Source: Candidatus Geothermarchaeota archaeon | GTDB taxonomy: Archaea; Thermoproteota; Nitrososphaeria; Geothermarchaeales; JDFR-13 | Direction of reading: 5' to 3' | Assembly: GCA_015523605.1 (NCBI GenBank) | Contig: WAKC01000043.1 | Location: 1-47,338, forward strand | DNA: 47,338 nucleotides | Part shown: positions 38,961 to 47,338 of the stretch, one piece after another | Position numbering within the stretch: the stretch's first letter is position 1 | Layout: each line of letters starts with the position of its first letter | The notes under the pieces: model-generated | Told to the model about the DNA's origin: nothing | What the model saw: only the letters and a program-made list of their open reading frames with translations | Database searches by the model: none | Program-made: the position numbers and the translations under genes

Positions 38961-39797
38961 ATGAGTGGTATGAAAAAAGTTGCATTAGTATTTTTTATGA
39001 TTCTGATGGTTATGCCTTTAGAGGCCTATGCCCTCAACCCCCAGATATTCTATAAAAGTGTTTATGTATATGGTTCAGATGAATATGTTGATCCAGTTAT
39101 GGATATTCTTGATGAGGTTATGCTTCTCGATTCGAATGTTAAGCTAATTGATGAGATTAGATCTAAGAATGACTTGACAGGAGTAGATATTCTTATATAT
39201 GTTCCTCAAGGGAATGATATTGGTAGTAGGGAGATACAATTAGTCTCTGAATGGATTTTACTGGGGGGTAAGCTTTTGCTAGTTTTTGCTCCTGATTCTA
39301 AGGAGGAGGAAGCTAATGTAAATGAATTGATGGAGGCTATTGGCTCGTCAATCAGATTTAAGTATTTCTATAGTGGGCATATACTTACTTATAGGTTTGA
39401 GGTCTTCGGTGAGGTTAACGAGTATAGATTCGATCCAGATATCTATAATCTTGAATTGAGGATTAGTGTGAGTAGCCTGGTATATACGGTTAAAGATGAT
39501 TATTTATTGGGATCTGGAGGGCTCGTCTTTATAGGGGATACGAGAGTTCCATGGATATTGGTTGAATATCTAGCTGCATATTCAGATCTTTTTACATGGT
39601 ATTATAGTAAGATTATAGGGCTTTCTTTCTCTGTAGATAGTATCTCTCAGGATGACGGTTTCAAAACACTATTCATTGAATTATTGAGTTTAGGTATAAC
39701 TCCATATCTAAATCCAAATCTCTATAGTATAAGTCTCACCCTACTAACTGGTGTCTTGGCGGTTGCTGCTTATGCATCTGTAAAGATATATGGGTAG
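38961..39797 (+). CDS. Secreted, membrane-anchored GATase1-like protein, homologous to the N-domain of 17834-18991
   Basis: Signal peptide, LTGVDILIYVPQGNDIGSREIQLVSEWILLGGKLLLVFAPDSKEEE, C-terminal TM. Confidence 0.62.
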   Translation: MSGMKKVALVFFMILMVMPLEAYALNPQIFYKSVYVYGSDEYVDPVMDILDEVMLLDSNVKLIDEIRSKNDLTGVDILIYVPQGNDIGSREIQLVSEWILLGGKLLLVFAPDSKEEEANVNELMEAIGSSIRFKYFYSGHILTYRFEVFGEVNEYRFDPDIYNLELRISVSSLVYTVKDDYLLGSGGLVFIGDTRVPWILVEYLAAYSDLFTWYYSKIIGLSFSVDSISQDDGFKTLFIELLSLGITPYLNPNLYSISLTLLTGVLAVAAYASVKIYG

Positions 39798-39875
39798 TGC
39801 CTTGAATCTTTTAATCGTATCTTTAAATATTAATATTTATAAACTATAGAGGGAATTCATACAATATACTCTCAG

Positions 39876-39898
39876 TAGAACATTATTATAATGTTCTA
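39876..39898. promoter_or_regulatory. 10-bp-arm palindrome upstream of the pyrophosphatase gene (candidate operator)
   Basis: TAGAACATTA-TTA-TAATGTTCTA, perfect arms, 22 bp before the ORF start. Confidence 0.5.
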
Positions 39899-39920
39899 AT
39901 CGGAATATGGGGTGGCGTGA

Positions 39921-41972
39921 ATGGATATATGGGAGATATATGCATTGGTCGGTGGATTAGCGGCGATTTTAGCGGCTGCATACATGGCTCTCTATATTGT
40001 AAGGTATAAGGTGGATGATGAGTCGATGCTCGAGATATATAGGGCTATTAGAGAAGGGGCCAGAGCCTTTCTAAAGACTCAATATAAAACGATTACATAC
40101 ATAGCAATTGTAATAACAATTCTACTATATCTATCATTCGACCTTACCGGCTTCAACGGTATACCATATACAAGTCTAGGCTTTGTATTAGGCGCCTTGG
40201 CCAGCCTAGCCGCTGGTTGGATAAGTATGGATGTAGCTACACAGGCTAATGTAAGGGCTGCATACGCCGCTAAGACAAACCTAAACGACACTCTTAAAAT
40301 CTCCTTCTATGGCGGAATGGTGATGGGGCTATTCAATGTAGGGCTTAGCCTGATAGGTATCCTAATCCTATATATATTATTTAACAGAGACCCGGTTCTC
40401 ATAGTTGGATTCGGCTTCGGAGCTAGTTTAGCCGCATTATTCGCACAACTCGGTGGTGGTATCTATACGAAGGCAGCTGATATAGGGGCTGATCTTGTTG
40501 GTAAGGTGGAGGCAGGAATACCTGAAGATGACCCCCGTAACCCGGCTGTTATAGCTGATAATGTTGGTGACAATGTGGGTGATGTAGCTGGACGTGGTGC
40601 CGACCTCTTTGAATCTATGTCAGCCGAGAATATAGGTGCAATGATAATAGGAATAGCTTTGACGGCGGTAACGGGGAATGTCCTCTTCATAATATTCCCG
40701 TTGTTGGCTAGGGCAACCGGGATCTTTGCCACATTATTAGGGACATTGTTCGTGAGGGGAGACCCAGCTAAGAATCCATTCATACCATTGAGAAATGGTA
40801 TGGTCGCCACCACAATCTTCGCAGTGATAGGGTTCTACTTCCTTGTGATGGAGACACTAGGGAGTATCTATCTATATGGTGCTGCATTAGCTGGTGTCAT
40901 AACCAGCGTACTCATCCTCTGGATAACCGATTATTACACCAGCTATGACAAGAGACCTGTAAGGGAGATCGCCGAGGCTAGCCAGACAGGTCCAGCAACC
41001 AATATATTAACTGGGTTTGCAGTTGGCCTGGAGTCTACCGCCCTACCCGTACTCGTTATATCCGGAGTCCTACTAGTATCATTTATCCTAGGTAATATGT
41101 TCGCAGCTGAATTTGGCCTAAGCCCATTCATTGGAGGCGTATATGGTACAGCGGTTGCTACGATGGGTATGCTCTCAGTCGCCGGTATGATCCTAGGTCT
41201 AGATGGATTCGGACCAATCGTAGATAATGCCGGCGGTATAACGGAGATGAGCAACCAGCCAGAGGAAGTAAGGGAGAATGTAGATAAATTCGATGCAGTC
41301 GGTAATACAACTAAGGCATTAACCAAGGGTTATGCCATGGGTTCAGCTGGGCTAGCGGCCCTACTCCTATTCGAGGCATATCTAGATATAGTTGGCATTG
41401 AAGAGTTGAATCTCCTTTCAATCGGTAACTTACTAGGTGTATTTATAGGTGCCCTCCTACCCTTCATATTCAGCGCCTTCGCCATAAAAGCGGTTTCAAA
41501 AGCCGCTAAAACAATGATTGAAGAGGTTAGGAGACAATTTAGGGAGATACCGGGGATTCTAGAGGGTAAGGCGAAGCCCGACTATGCAAGATGTGTAGCT
41601 ATAAGCACCCTCTCTGCCCAGAAAAACATGATCATACCATCATTAATACCGGTATTAGGACCGCTACTCATGGGTCTAATATTCGGTGCAGAGGCTGTTG
41701 GAGCCCTCAATATAGGAGCAACTGTATCTGGATTCATACTTGCAATGCTAATGAACACTGGAGGCGCCTCATGGGACAATGCCAAGAAACTAATTGAGAT
41801 GGGGTTGTTTGGTGGTAAGGGAAGTGAAGCTCACAAAGCTGCGGTAGTAGGAGACACAGTAGGTGATCCAATGAAGGACACTGCAGGGCCTTCACTGCAC
41901 ATCCTGATTAAACTAGTAAACACGTTCAGCCTAGTATTCGGACCTCTATTCCTATTATTCCATCTCCTCTAA
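39921..41972 (+). CDS. hppA: Membrane-bound proton-translocating pyrophosphatase (predicted K+-independent)
   Basis: DNVGDNVGDVAGRGADLFES, GNTTKALTKGYAMGSA, GDTVGDPMKDTAGPSLH. Confidence 0.97.
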   Translation: MDIWEIYALVGGLAAILAAAYMALYIVRYKVDDESMLEIYRAIREGARAFLKTQYKTITYIAIVITILLYLSFDLTGFNGIPYTSLGFVLGALASLAAGWISMDVATQANVRAAYAAKTNLNDTLKISFYGGMVMGLFNVGLSLIGILILYILFNRDPVLIVGFGFGASLAALFAQLGGGIYTKAADIGADLVGKVEAGIPEDDPRNPAVIADNVGDNVGDVAGRGADLFESMSAENIGAMIIGIALTAVTGNVLFIIFPLLARATGIFATLLGTLFVRGDPAKNPFIPLRNGMVATTIFAVIGFYFLVMETLGSIYLYGAALAGVITSVLILWITDYYTSYDKRPVREIAEASQTGPATNILTGFAVGLESTALPVLVISGVLLVSFILGNMFAAEFGLSPFIGGVYGTAVATMGMLSVAGMILGLDGFGPIVDNAGGITEMSNQPEEVRENVDKFDAVGNTTKALTKGYAMGSAGLAALLLFEAYLDIVGIEELNLLSIGNLLGVFIGALLPFIFSAFAIKAVSKAAKTMIEEVRRQFREIPGILEGKAKPDYARCVAISTLSAQKNMIIPSLIPVLGPLLMGLIFGAEAVGALNIGATVSGFILAMLMNTGGASWDNAKKLIEMGLFGGKGSEAHKAAVVGDTVGDPMKDTAGPSLHILIKLVNTFSLVFGPLFLLFHLL

Positions 41973-42006
41973 CCCCTTATTTTATATTAAAACGTAATAA
42001 TATACT

Positions 42007-42432
42007 GTGAATATTCCTAGGACTACCAATACATTCATATTACTACCGGGATTAGCAGGTCTTACGGCTGCTATTCTACAGTATCTAAGCTATATCTCAC
42101 CTGACTATTGTGACGTGATATGTACCAACTTGGTTATGGGGGCATATTCAACGTTATTCGGTATCCCAATTGTATATCTATCGTTAACCTACTTTTCATT
42201 GATGATAAGCTACGCACTATTGAATCCAACTTCATATGTTAAATACTTCTTTATAATTAGCTTAGCAGCCAGTATAATATCATTCTACCTATTATATCTC
42301 CTCCTATATGTTATTGAAATGGTGTGTGTATACTGTATAATCCAGAATATATCGCTGAACACCATTACATTCGTCTTAGCTTTTAATATTCTACGTGGGT
42401 ATAGACGGGAATCTCAACTAGCCTCCTCCTGA
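42007..42432 (+). CDS. Vitamin K epoxide reductase (VKOR) family protein
   Basis: Cys pair CDVIC near TM1 and CVYC redox motif in a 4-TM protein. Confidence 0.8.
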   Translation: MNIPRTTNTFILLPGLAGLTAAILQYLSYISPDYCDVICTNLVMGAYSTLFGIPIVYLSLTYFSLMISYALLNPTSYVKYFFIISLAASIISFYLLYLLLYVIEMVCVYCIIQNISLNTITFVLAFNILRGYRRESQLASS

Positions 42433-42814
42433 GTTTTCTAACTCCTAGGTAGAAGAGTAGAGAACTTATTATAATTGAGAGGGCGAATTGGAGTGCCCAT
42501 AAGAATATAAGATCTGGATCGGTAAGTAGGGCGTTGACTATTGGATAATAATGTATGAGTCCCGCTATAATTAAGGATATTCCAAGGGGTATATCTCGTC
42601 TACCAGCTGAAAATAGATATGCCATACCAAGCAGTGCTAATCCAAATAGATAGGTTACTCCTGAGCCTATATATAAGACGATGCCGGATGCTATATCTGG
42701 AGCGTCTCCCATTATAATCATGTTGAAGACATAGTTACTACTTCCTATTAGAAAGAGTCCACTTAAAACTCCTATTGCCTTCAAAACTTTTTCGATCATC
42801 TCTATCTCCACCAA
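42383..42814 (-). CDS. Small multi-TM membrane protein
   Basis: 143-aa hydrophobic ORF; its 3' end overlaps the VKOR gene tail by about 50 bp. Confidence 0.6.
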   Translation of the reverse strand: MVEIEMIEKVLKAIGVLSGLFLIGSSNYVFNMIIMGDAPDIASGIVLYIGSGVTYLFGLALLGMAYLFSAGRRDIPLGISLIIAGLIHYYPIVNALLTDPDLIFLWALQFALSIIISSLLFYLGVRKLRRRLVEIPVYTHVEY

Positions 42815-42826
42815 CTTATAGATGGC

Positions 42827-42852
42827 TCGACAATTAAATAATTAGTTGTCGA
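42827..42852. promoter_or_regulatory. Inverted repeat between divergent genes
   Basis: TCGACAA-12 nt-TTGTCGA, with outer GGCT/AGCC pairing extending to 42824-42858. Confidence 0.4.
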
Positions 42853-42919
42853 ATAGCCTCGATAATACTAGACAATACTTAAAGAAATATATTGGCCAAC
42901 CCTATCCTTCTATCTAGTG

Positions 42920-43954
42920 ATGAAGGACATAAGAAGAGATTTTTTCGATAGGGTGTTAAAGTTGGATGGAATCTCCGATGAGGATTTAGATGCGCTAGGT
43001 AGAGTTAGAGTCGCGGTTATAGGTTTGGGTGGTGTAGGTGTAAATGTAACGTTGAATCTTGTTAGGAATGGATTTAAGAATTTTAAGCTTGTTGACCCAG
43101 ATGTACTTACCTATACCGATGTGTATAGGGGGAGTGTATTTAGGTCTGGGGATAGTGGATTGTTTAAAGTCGAGGTTGTCAAGAAGGCTATGGCCGAGGT
43201 CCTACCCGATGTTGATGTGACTGTCTACCCGATGATGTTAACTGATTTCAATATTGAACGGATTTTAAAGGGTGTGGATCTAATTATAGATGCTACTGAT
43301 AACGTCTACTCAAAGGCTCTTATAAACAGATACAGTGTTTCCGAGAATATACCCGTTATATATTCAGCTGTCAGGAGTAACTCTGGTAGACTATTATTTC
43401 TAGAGCCTAGTGAGACCGCATGCTTTGAATGTATCCATCCAAATGTTGAGGAGGTTGTCGATGGATATATAGATGGATATGGCTTCCAATATATGTATAA
43501 TTTAGTATCTAGCATTGCATCTTCAGAGGCTACATCCTTTTTCCTAGGTTACGACTCAAATTTATATGGCTCTATTTTAAGGATAGATTCGGGTCTAAAC
43601 CTCGCTATTAAGAGGATACCCCGTAATCCCAGCTGCCCAGTATGTAATGCAGAGGCTGAGGTTGAATATCCTGATATTGATTATCAGCATTTCATGAAAG
43701 GAGAGACCTTTATATACACTTCTGACGAGCGCGTAAGACTCGATATTGAGAGGTTGGCCCGGGAACTCGCTAAAAGCTACATTCTCTTAAGACGAGGTGA
43801 GGTGGGGGTTTATTTCGAGTATAATAGGGATGTAAGGGTGGGGGTAGCCTATACTGGCACAGTAGTTTTAAATGGTGTCAGTGATTTTGATGATGCGGTT
43901 AATATAACTAGGAGGCTTGTCGAGGATATCTTCTATAAATATGTTGTTGACTAG
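42920..43954 (+). CDS. E1-like/ThiF-MoeB-HesA superfamily adenylyltransferase
   Basis: VAVIGLGGVGVNVTLNLVRNG, KLVDPD, LIIDATDN, zinc-binding CFEC and CPVC pairs. Confidence 0.9.
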   Translation: MKDIRRDFFDRVLKLDGISDEDLDALGRVRVAVIGLGGVGVNVTLNLVRNGFKNFKLVDPDVLTYTDVYRGSVFRSGDSGLFKVEVVKKAMAEVLPDVDVTVYPMMLTDFNIERILKGVDLIIDATDNVYSKALINRYSVSENIPVIYSAVRSNSGRLLFLEPSETACFECIHPNVEEVVDGYIDGYGFQYMYNLVSSIASSEATSFFLGYDSNLYGSILRIDSGLNLAIKRIPRNPSCPVCNAEAEVEYPDIDYQHFMKGETFIYTSDERVRLDIERLARELAKSYILLRRGEVGVYFEYNRDVRVGVAYTGTVVLNGVSDFDDAVNITRRLVEDIFYKYVVD

Positions 43955-44667
43955 AGGATGTCTCTCCTCTCTCTAATATATATCCCTATGTAAAGCGAGG
44001 CAGCTAGATATATCAGGTATGTAACTATGTTGAATCCAATGTTTAGGAAGCTTAATGAGTTCTTTACCTGTGCCAATGACAAGTATATTTCATGAGGTAG
44101 CAGGTTGAATATCCAGTAGAATCCCGAATAGAACTCCTTTGAAATTATATACATCGTTATCTCGGCGAGGAAGGGAAGTAGGAATATTGCTATGAGCCAT
44201 TGAATAGTGTTTCTCCACCTGTCATCACTTATGTTAACGACTGTAACGCCTAGGAATATAGATGGTAGAATCGTTGATGATGAATAGGCGAATATATTCA
44301 TATCCTCTAGATATGGTATAGAGGCTATTATATTGAGAAATAGGGAGAAGATGATGGCCGAAGCCACCTCTACAAAGTATATAGTCTCTCTATGATATGG
44401 TAATGTGAAGTATAGCTCCTTCATACCCTTCTTTATACTTCTCAATCGGTATGTAAGAGCAATTATAAAAAGGATTAGTAAGGCTGTGTTACATATTGTT
44501 AGGAGGTTTAACGGGATGTAAATAACTCCCATTTTCGAGAGGTATAGATGTCCAATGGATAGTAGAGCTGTTGTGGAGAGTATAAGTGTTATTTTATAAT
44601 CTTTTGCGATGGTCGTCATAATAAGTGTTAATAGTTCGAGCATGCCCATGTCACCCTGGAAACTCAT
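43951..44667 (-). CDS. ABC-2-like transporter membrane subunit
   Basis: About 6 TM ORF directly downstream of, and overlapping, the ATPase gene. Confidence 0.6.
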   Translation of the reverse strand: MSFQGDMGMLELLTLIMTTIAKDYKITLILSTTALLSIGHLYLSKMGVIYIPLNLLTICNTALLILFIIALTYRLRSIKKGMKELYFTLPYHRETIYFVEVASAIIFSLFLNIIASIPYLEDMNIFAYSSSTILPSIFLGVTVVNISDDRWRNTIQWLIAIFLLPFLAEITMYIISKEFYSGFYWIFNLLPHEIYLSLAQVKNSLSFLNIGFNIVTYLIYLAASLYIGIYIRERRDIL

Positions 44668-45268
44668 ATAGTCTACCTGTATCCATTAATGCGTGTCTAT
44701 TCTCTCCCAAGATTGTACTGGGCTTCCTTGATGTGGTTAATATAGTAGCCCCTACTCTATCGATATATCTTCTCAATAGGTATATAGATTTACCGTCTAT
44801 CTTGGAGTCTATATCATCTATAAATATCAACTCTGGTCTCTTGACTAATGTAATATATGTATAGAGTCTTATCAGATATTCCATATCCAGTTTTCTTACA
44901 TCCTTGTTCATCATTCCCAGTAATCCCAATTCCTCCAAAAGCCTATAATCCACATTATATAGATTATGGATTAAATCTAGAATCGTACCCAGTTTTATTC
45001 TCGTTCTTATTTGTGGGTCTTGAGGTATATATCCAACTCTTCTGAGGATCTCCCTTCTATAGTTAAGGGGGTCATAGCCGAATATTGATACTGTTCCACT
45101 ATCTCGAACCACCATGTCTAAGAGACATTTTATGAAGATTGTCTTTCCCGATTCTCTCTCTCCATATATGTTGACTCTATCCCCCCTGCGTATAATTATA
45201 GTGACGTTTTTTAAGACGTTCTTTACACCGATGGATTTAGATAGTTTTATCACCTTCACTATCTCCAT
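44651..45268 (-). CDS. Divergent ABC transporter ATP-binding protein
   Basis: Walker A GERESGKT, Q-loop GYIPQDPQ, Walker B LIFIDDID; LSGGQ signature and switch His not recognisable. Confidence 0.78.
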   Translation of the reverse strand: MEIVKVIKLSKSIGVKNVLKNVTIIIRRGDRVNIYGERESGKTIFIKCLLDMVVRDSGTVSIFGYDPLNYRREILRRVGYIPQDPQIRTRIKLGTILDLIHNLYNVDYRLLEELGLLGMMNKDVRKLDMEYLIRLYTYITLVKRPELIFIDDIDSKIDGKSIYLLRRYIDRVGATILTTSRKPSTILGENRHALMDTGRLYEFPG

Positions 45269-46208
45269 CTTTCTTCAATAGTGATAATATCACCGATCCT
45301 ATTAGAATAGTCATTACTATTGTCACTGAGATCGATGTAGGTATGTAGAATATGTTCAATCCTGAAAGTATCATCTTGAAACCGAGATACATTAGTATGA
45401 TGGCTAGAGCCTTACCAACATACTTGAATCTTAGAACCGTCAGTGAGATTAGAGAGTATAATGCCCTCAAACCTAAAACAGCGGATATGTTGGAGGTATA
45501 TGCTATGAAGAAGTTTGTTGTAATAGCTAACACAGCGGGTATACTATCAACAGCGAAGATTATATCGGTAGTCTCAATCGTAAAGAGTACTAGAATTAGA
45601 GGTGTGAAATAGAGTTTTCCCTGGTTTCTAACTATAAACTTTGTTCCATAGTATTTATCGGTTATCGGGAGATATTTCTTAGCCATCTTTACAATGGGGT
45701 TCTTCTCCGGCTCTACACTTACTTTTTTCTCCTTTGTAAGTTTGTAGCCACTATATAATAATATAGCTCCGAATATGACTATGGAAAAGTGGAAAGCCTT
45801 AATTAACAATATTCCTCCATAGATGAATAGCGCCCTGAATATTACAGCTGTAATTATTCCGACATATAGGACTAGTGGTTGTATCTTCATAGGGACGGAG
45901 AAATAGCTGAATATGACTGCGAATACGAATAGATTGTCCATGCTAAGCATCTTTTCAATTAAATATGCTGCCATATATAGCCCTAGAGCCTCGAGACCAT
46001 AGAAATAGTATACCACTCCTCCCCAAGCTACACCTACTATTATCCATATTATACTCCAGATAGTTGCATCTCTAAATGTTAATTCCTCCCTTCTATGAGC
46101 AACCCATAAGTCAATTACTATGAATATAGCGATTACTATATGGTATATAATCCAGAATTCCAATGTTAATAGATCCATTCCATCAAATACAGGCTGATTC
46201 TCCGCCAT
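45237..46208 (-). CDS. TerC family integral membrane protein
   Basis: EKMLSMDNLFVFAVIFSYFSVP, TTDIIFAVDSIPAVLAIT. Confidence 0.93.
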   Translation of the reverse strand: MAENQPVFDGMDLLTLEFWIIYHIVIAIFIVIDLWVAHRREELTFRDATIWSIIWIIVGVAWGGVVYYFYGLEALGLYMAAYLIEKMLSMDNLFVFAVIFSYFSVPMKIQPLVLYVGIITAVIFRALFIYGGILLIKAFHFSIVIFGAILLYSGYKLTKEKKVSVEPEKNPIVKMAKKYLPITDKYYGTKFIVRNQGKLYFTPLILVLFTIETTDIIFAVDSIPAVLAITTNFFIAYTSNISAVLGLRALYSLISLTVLRFKYVGKALAIILMYLGFKMILSGLNIFYIPTSISVTIVMTILIGSVILSLLKKDGDSEGDKTI

Positions 46209-46312
46209 TTTCCCCTCACTCGGCTTTAGAAATTTTAAAATTATCTTGGTGATTAATTAAGAATAGTATATTTTTAATAGTTTGTCAATCCTATTTTAGA
46301 TATGCTGTATGA

Positions 46313-46399
46313 AAATAATTATTTGGTGATGATGAGGCGGTGGCTGCTTGACATGATGTATGAAGATATTGAAGCGACTCTGAACCGCCCAAATTATTT
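46313..46399 (+). ncRNA. Candidate box C/D-like sRNA with extended terminal stem
   Basis: AAATAATT...ATGATGA(C, 7/7)-GGCGGTGGCTGC-TTGA(D')-C-ATGATGT(C')-20 nt-CTGA(D)-ACCGCCCAAATTATTT; terminal AAATAATT/AATTATTT pairing. Confidence 0.5.
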
Positions 46400-46432
46400 G
46401 CCAAAAAGCCCTCCATCTGAGGTTGATGGACT

Positions 46433-46858
46433 ATGAGGAAGAGTCTAGTACCAGGTATGACATCAACTATCATCTTCATTTTGGTCGCTTTATACCTTGG
46501 GTTCTCCGGTATGGGTGACGAATATCTAAGGATGTTCCTCGGTGAGTTGCAGGATGAGTCAGTAATTGCCACTCTATTAATAATAGCCTATATACCCGCG
46601 TTTTTCGCCGGTCTGTTGTCACCACTATTCGATAGGAATTGGAGGGCTGCAGTTAAAACCGCCTTCATCTCGTCGGTAATATCACTCGTCCTAGGTATAA
46701 TAATCTCCTTGGGAATAGGTTATACGCTGGGTCTCGATGCAATATATGGGTATGTAATATGGATGGCGGTATCGGCTCCACTACATTTTGGAATAAGTTT
46801 AATAAGTATAATAGTGGGATATATAGTCCTCTTTGTATTAATGTTAACGGTTAAGTAG
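46433..46858 (+). CDS. Hypothetical 4-TM membrane protein
   Basis: 141-aa hydrophobic ORF; antisense ORF 46291-46572 rejected. Confidence 0.6.
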   Translation: MRKSLVPGMTSTIIFILVALYLGFSGMGDEYLRMFLGELQDESVIATLLIIAYIPAFFAGLLSPLFDRNWRAAVKTAFISSVISLVLGIIISLGIGYTLGLDAIYGYVIWMAVSAPLHFGISLISIIVGYIVLFVLMLTVK

Positions 46859-46905
46859 GATTCAACTTTTATATGATGGATAAAAAGGAGGAGGGGTAGA
46901 AATAT

Positions 46906-47338
46906 CTATTTGAATATGGATAGTATGGTCTTGAAGCCGTAGGTCTTTATGAAGTTGTATAGGAATGTCAGGTATCCGGCGGCCATCATAAGTGCCCCTA
47001 CCATTGCTACAGCCATATATTCAAAGTATTCTCCGTTAAAGTATAGTGTTCTCCTTAGCATTCCGTTTACGCCAGCTACTCCCATTGCCAGTCCCATTAT
47101 AACTGCTCCTACGAAGAATAGTATTATACTCCAGTATGCAAGCTTCCTATCCAGTTCTTTACCGGTTATTAGGGGTGCCGCTGCATATATGGCTGCGAAG
47201 ATGGTCAAGCTTAGCCCTGCTAGTAATTGTATGTGGCCATGGATACCTATGACCCACTGTGTATTGTGGAAGAATCTATTCATGGCGTAGTTGGCCTGTA
47301 GTATGCCGGCTGAGCCTCCCATTGCATATCCCAGTATG
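46906..47338 (-). CDS. Heme-copper oxidase superfamily subunit I-like, partial (runs off window)
   Basis: HNTQWVIGIHGHIQLLAG resembles the heme-ligand helix (HNT...HxH); several TM helices follow. Confidence 0.7.
   Translation of the reverse strand, partial: ILGYAMGGSAGILQANYAMNRFFHNTQWVIGIHGHIQLLAGLSLTIFAAIYAAAPLITGKELDRKLAYWSIILFFVGAVIMGLAMGVAGVNGMLRRTLYFNGEYFEYMAVAMVGALMMAAGYLTFLYNFIKTYGFKTILSIFK

Noticed and set aside
1-47338. CRISPR arrays, rRNA genes, transposases
   Set aside because: Scanned by eye; no spaced direct repeats of CRISPR type, no rRNA signature sequence, and no transposase or integrase motifs recognised.

Overview
This 47.3 kb window is an archaeal chromosome segment. 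It carries a TFB-type transcription factor, an archaeal EF-2, C/D box sRNA-like loci and an intron-containing tRNA. Most of it is well-packed housekeeping and transport gene content: amidase, peroxiredoxin, M19 dipeptidase, Na+/H+ antiporter, GDPD, S9 peptidase, ADI-type enzyme, TauE/SafE, HyuA/HyuB, a Fbp-type ABC transporter, a surface metallophosphoesterase, PotABCD, a KaiC-like ATPase, Sua5, EF-2, TFB, a membrane pyrophosphatase, VKOR, an E1-like enzyme, a degenerate ABC exporter, TerC and a partial heme-copper oxidase. The more interesting signals are: (1) four candidate box C/D sRNAs in intergenic regions, two with near-canonical geometry; (2) a 50-aa protein with 34 Asp/Glu residues, absent from the ORF track, divergent from a KaiC-like ATPase; (3) an EF-2 whose diphthamide loop reads HRTLAQ instead of HRGPAQ; (4) a translationally coupled HEPN-like (PaREP1) two-gene module beside tRNA-Cys; (5) two decayed genes; (6) a fold-back inverted repeat at the window start that looks like an assembly or amplification chimera; (7) paired GATase-like surface proteins and several palindromic intergenic elements. 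No CRISPR array, rRNA or transposase was seen. All family assignments come from reading motifs, without database searches.
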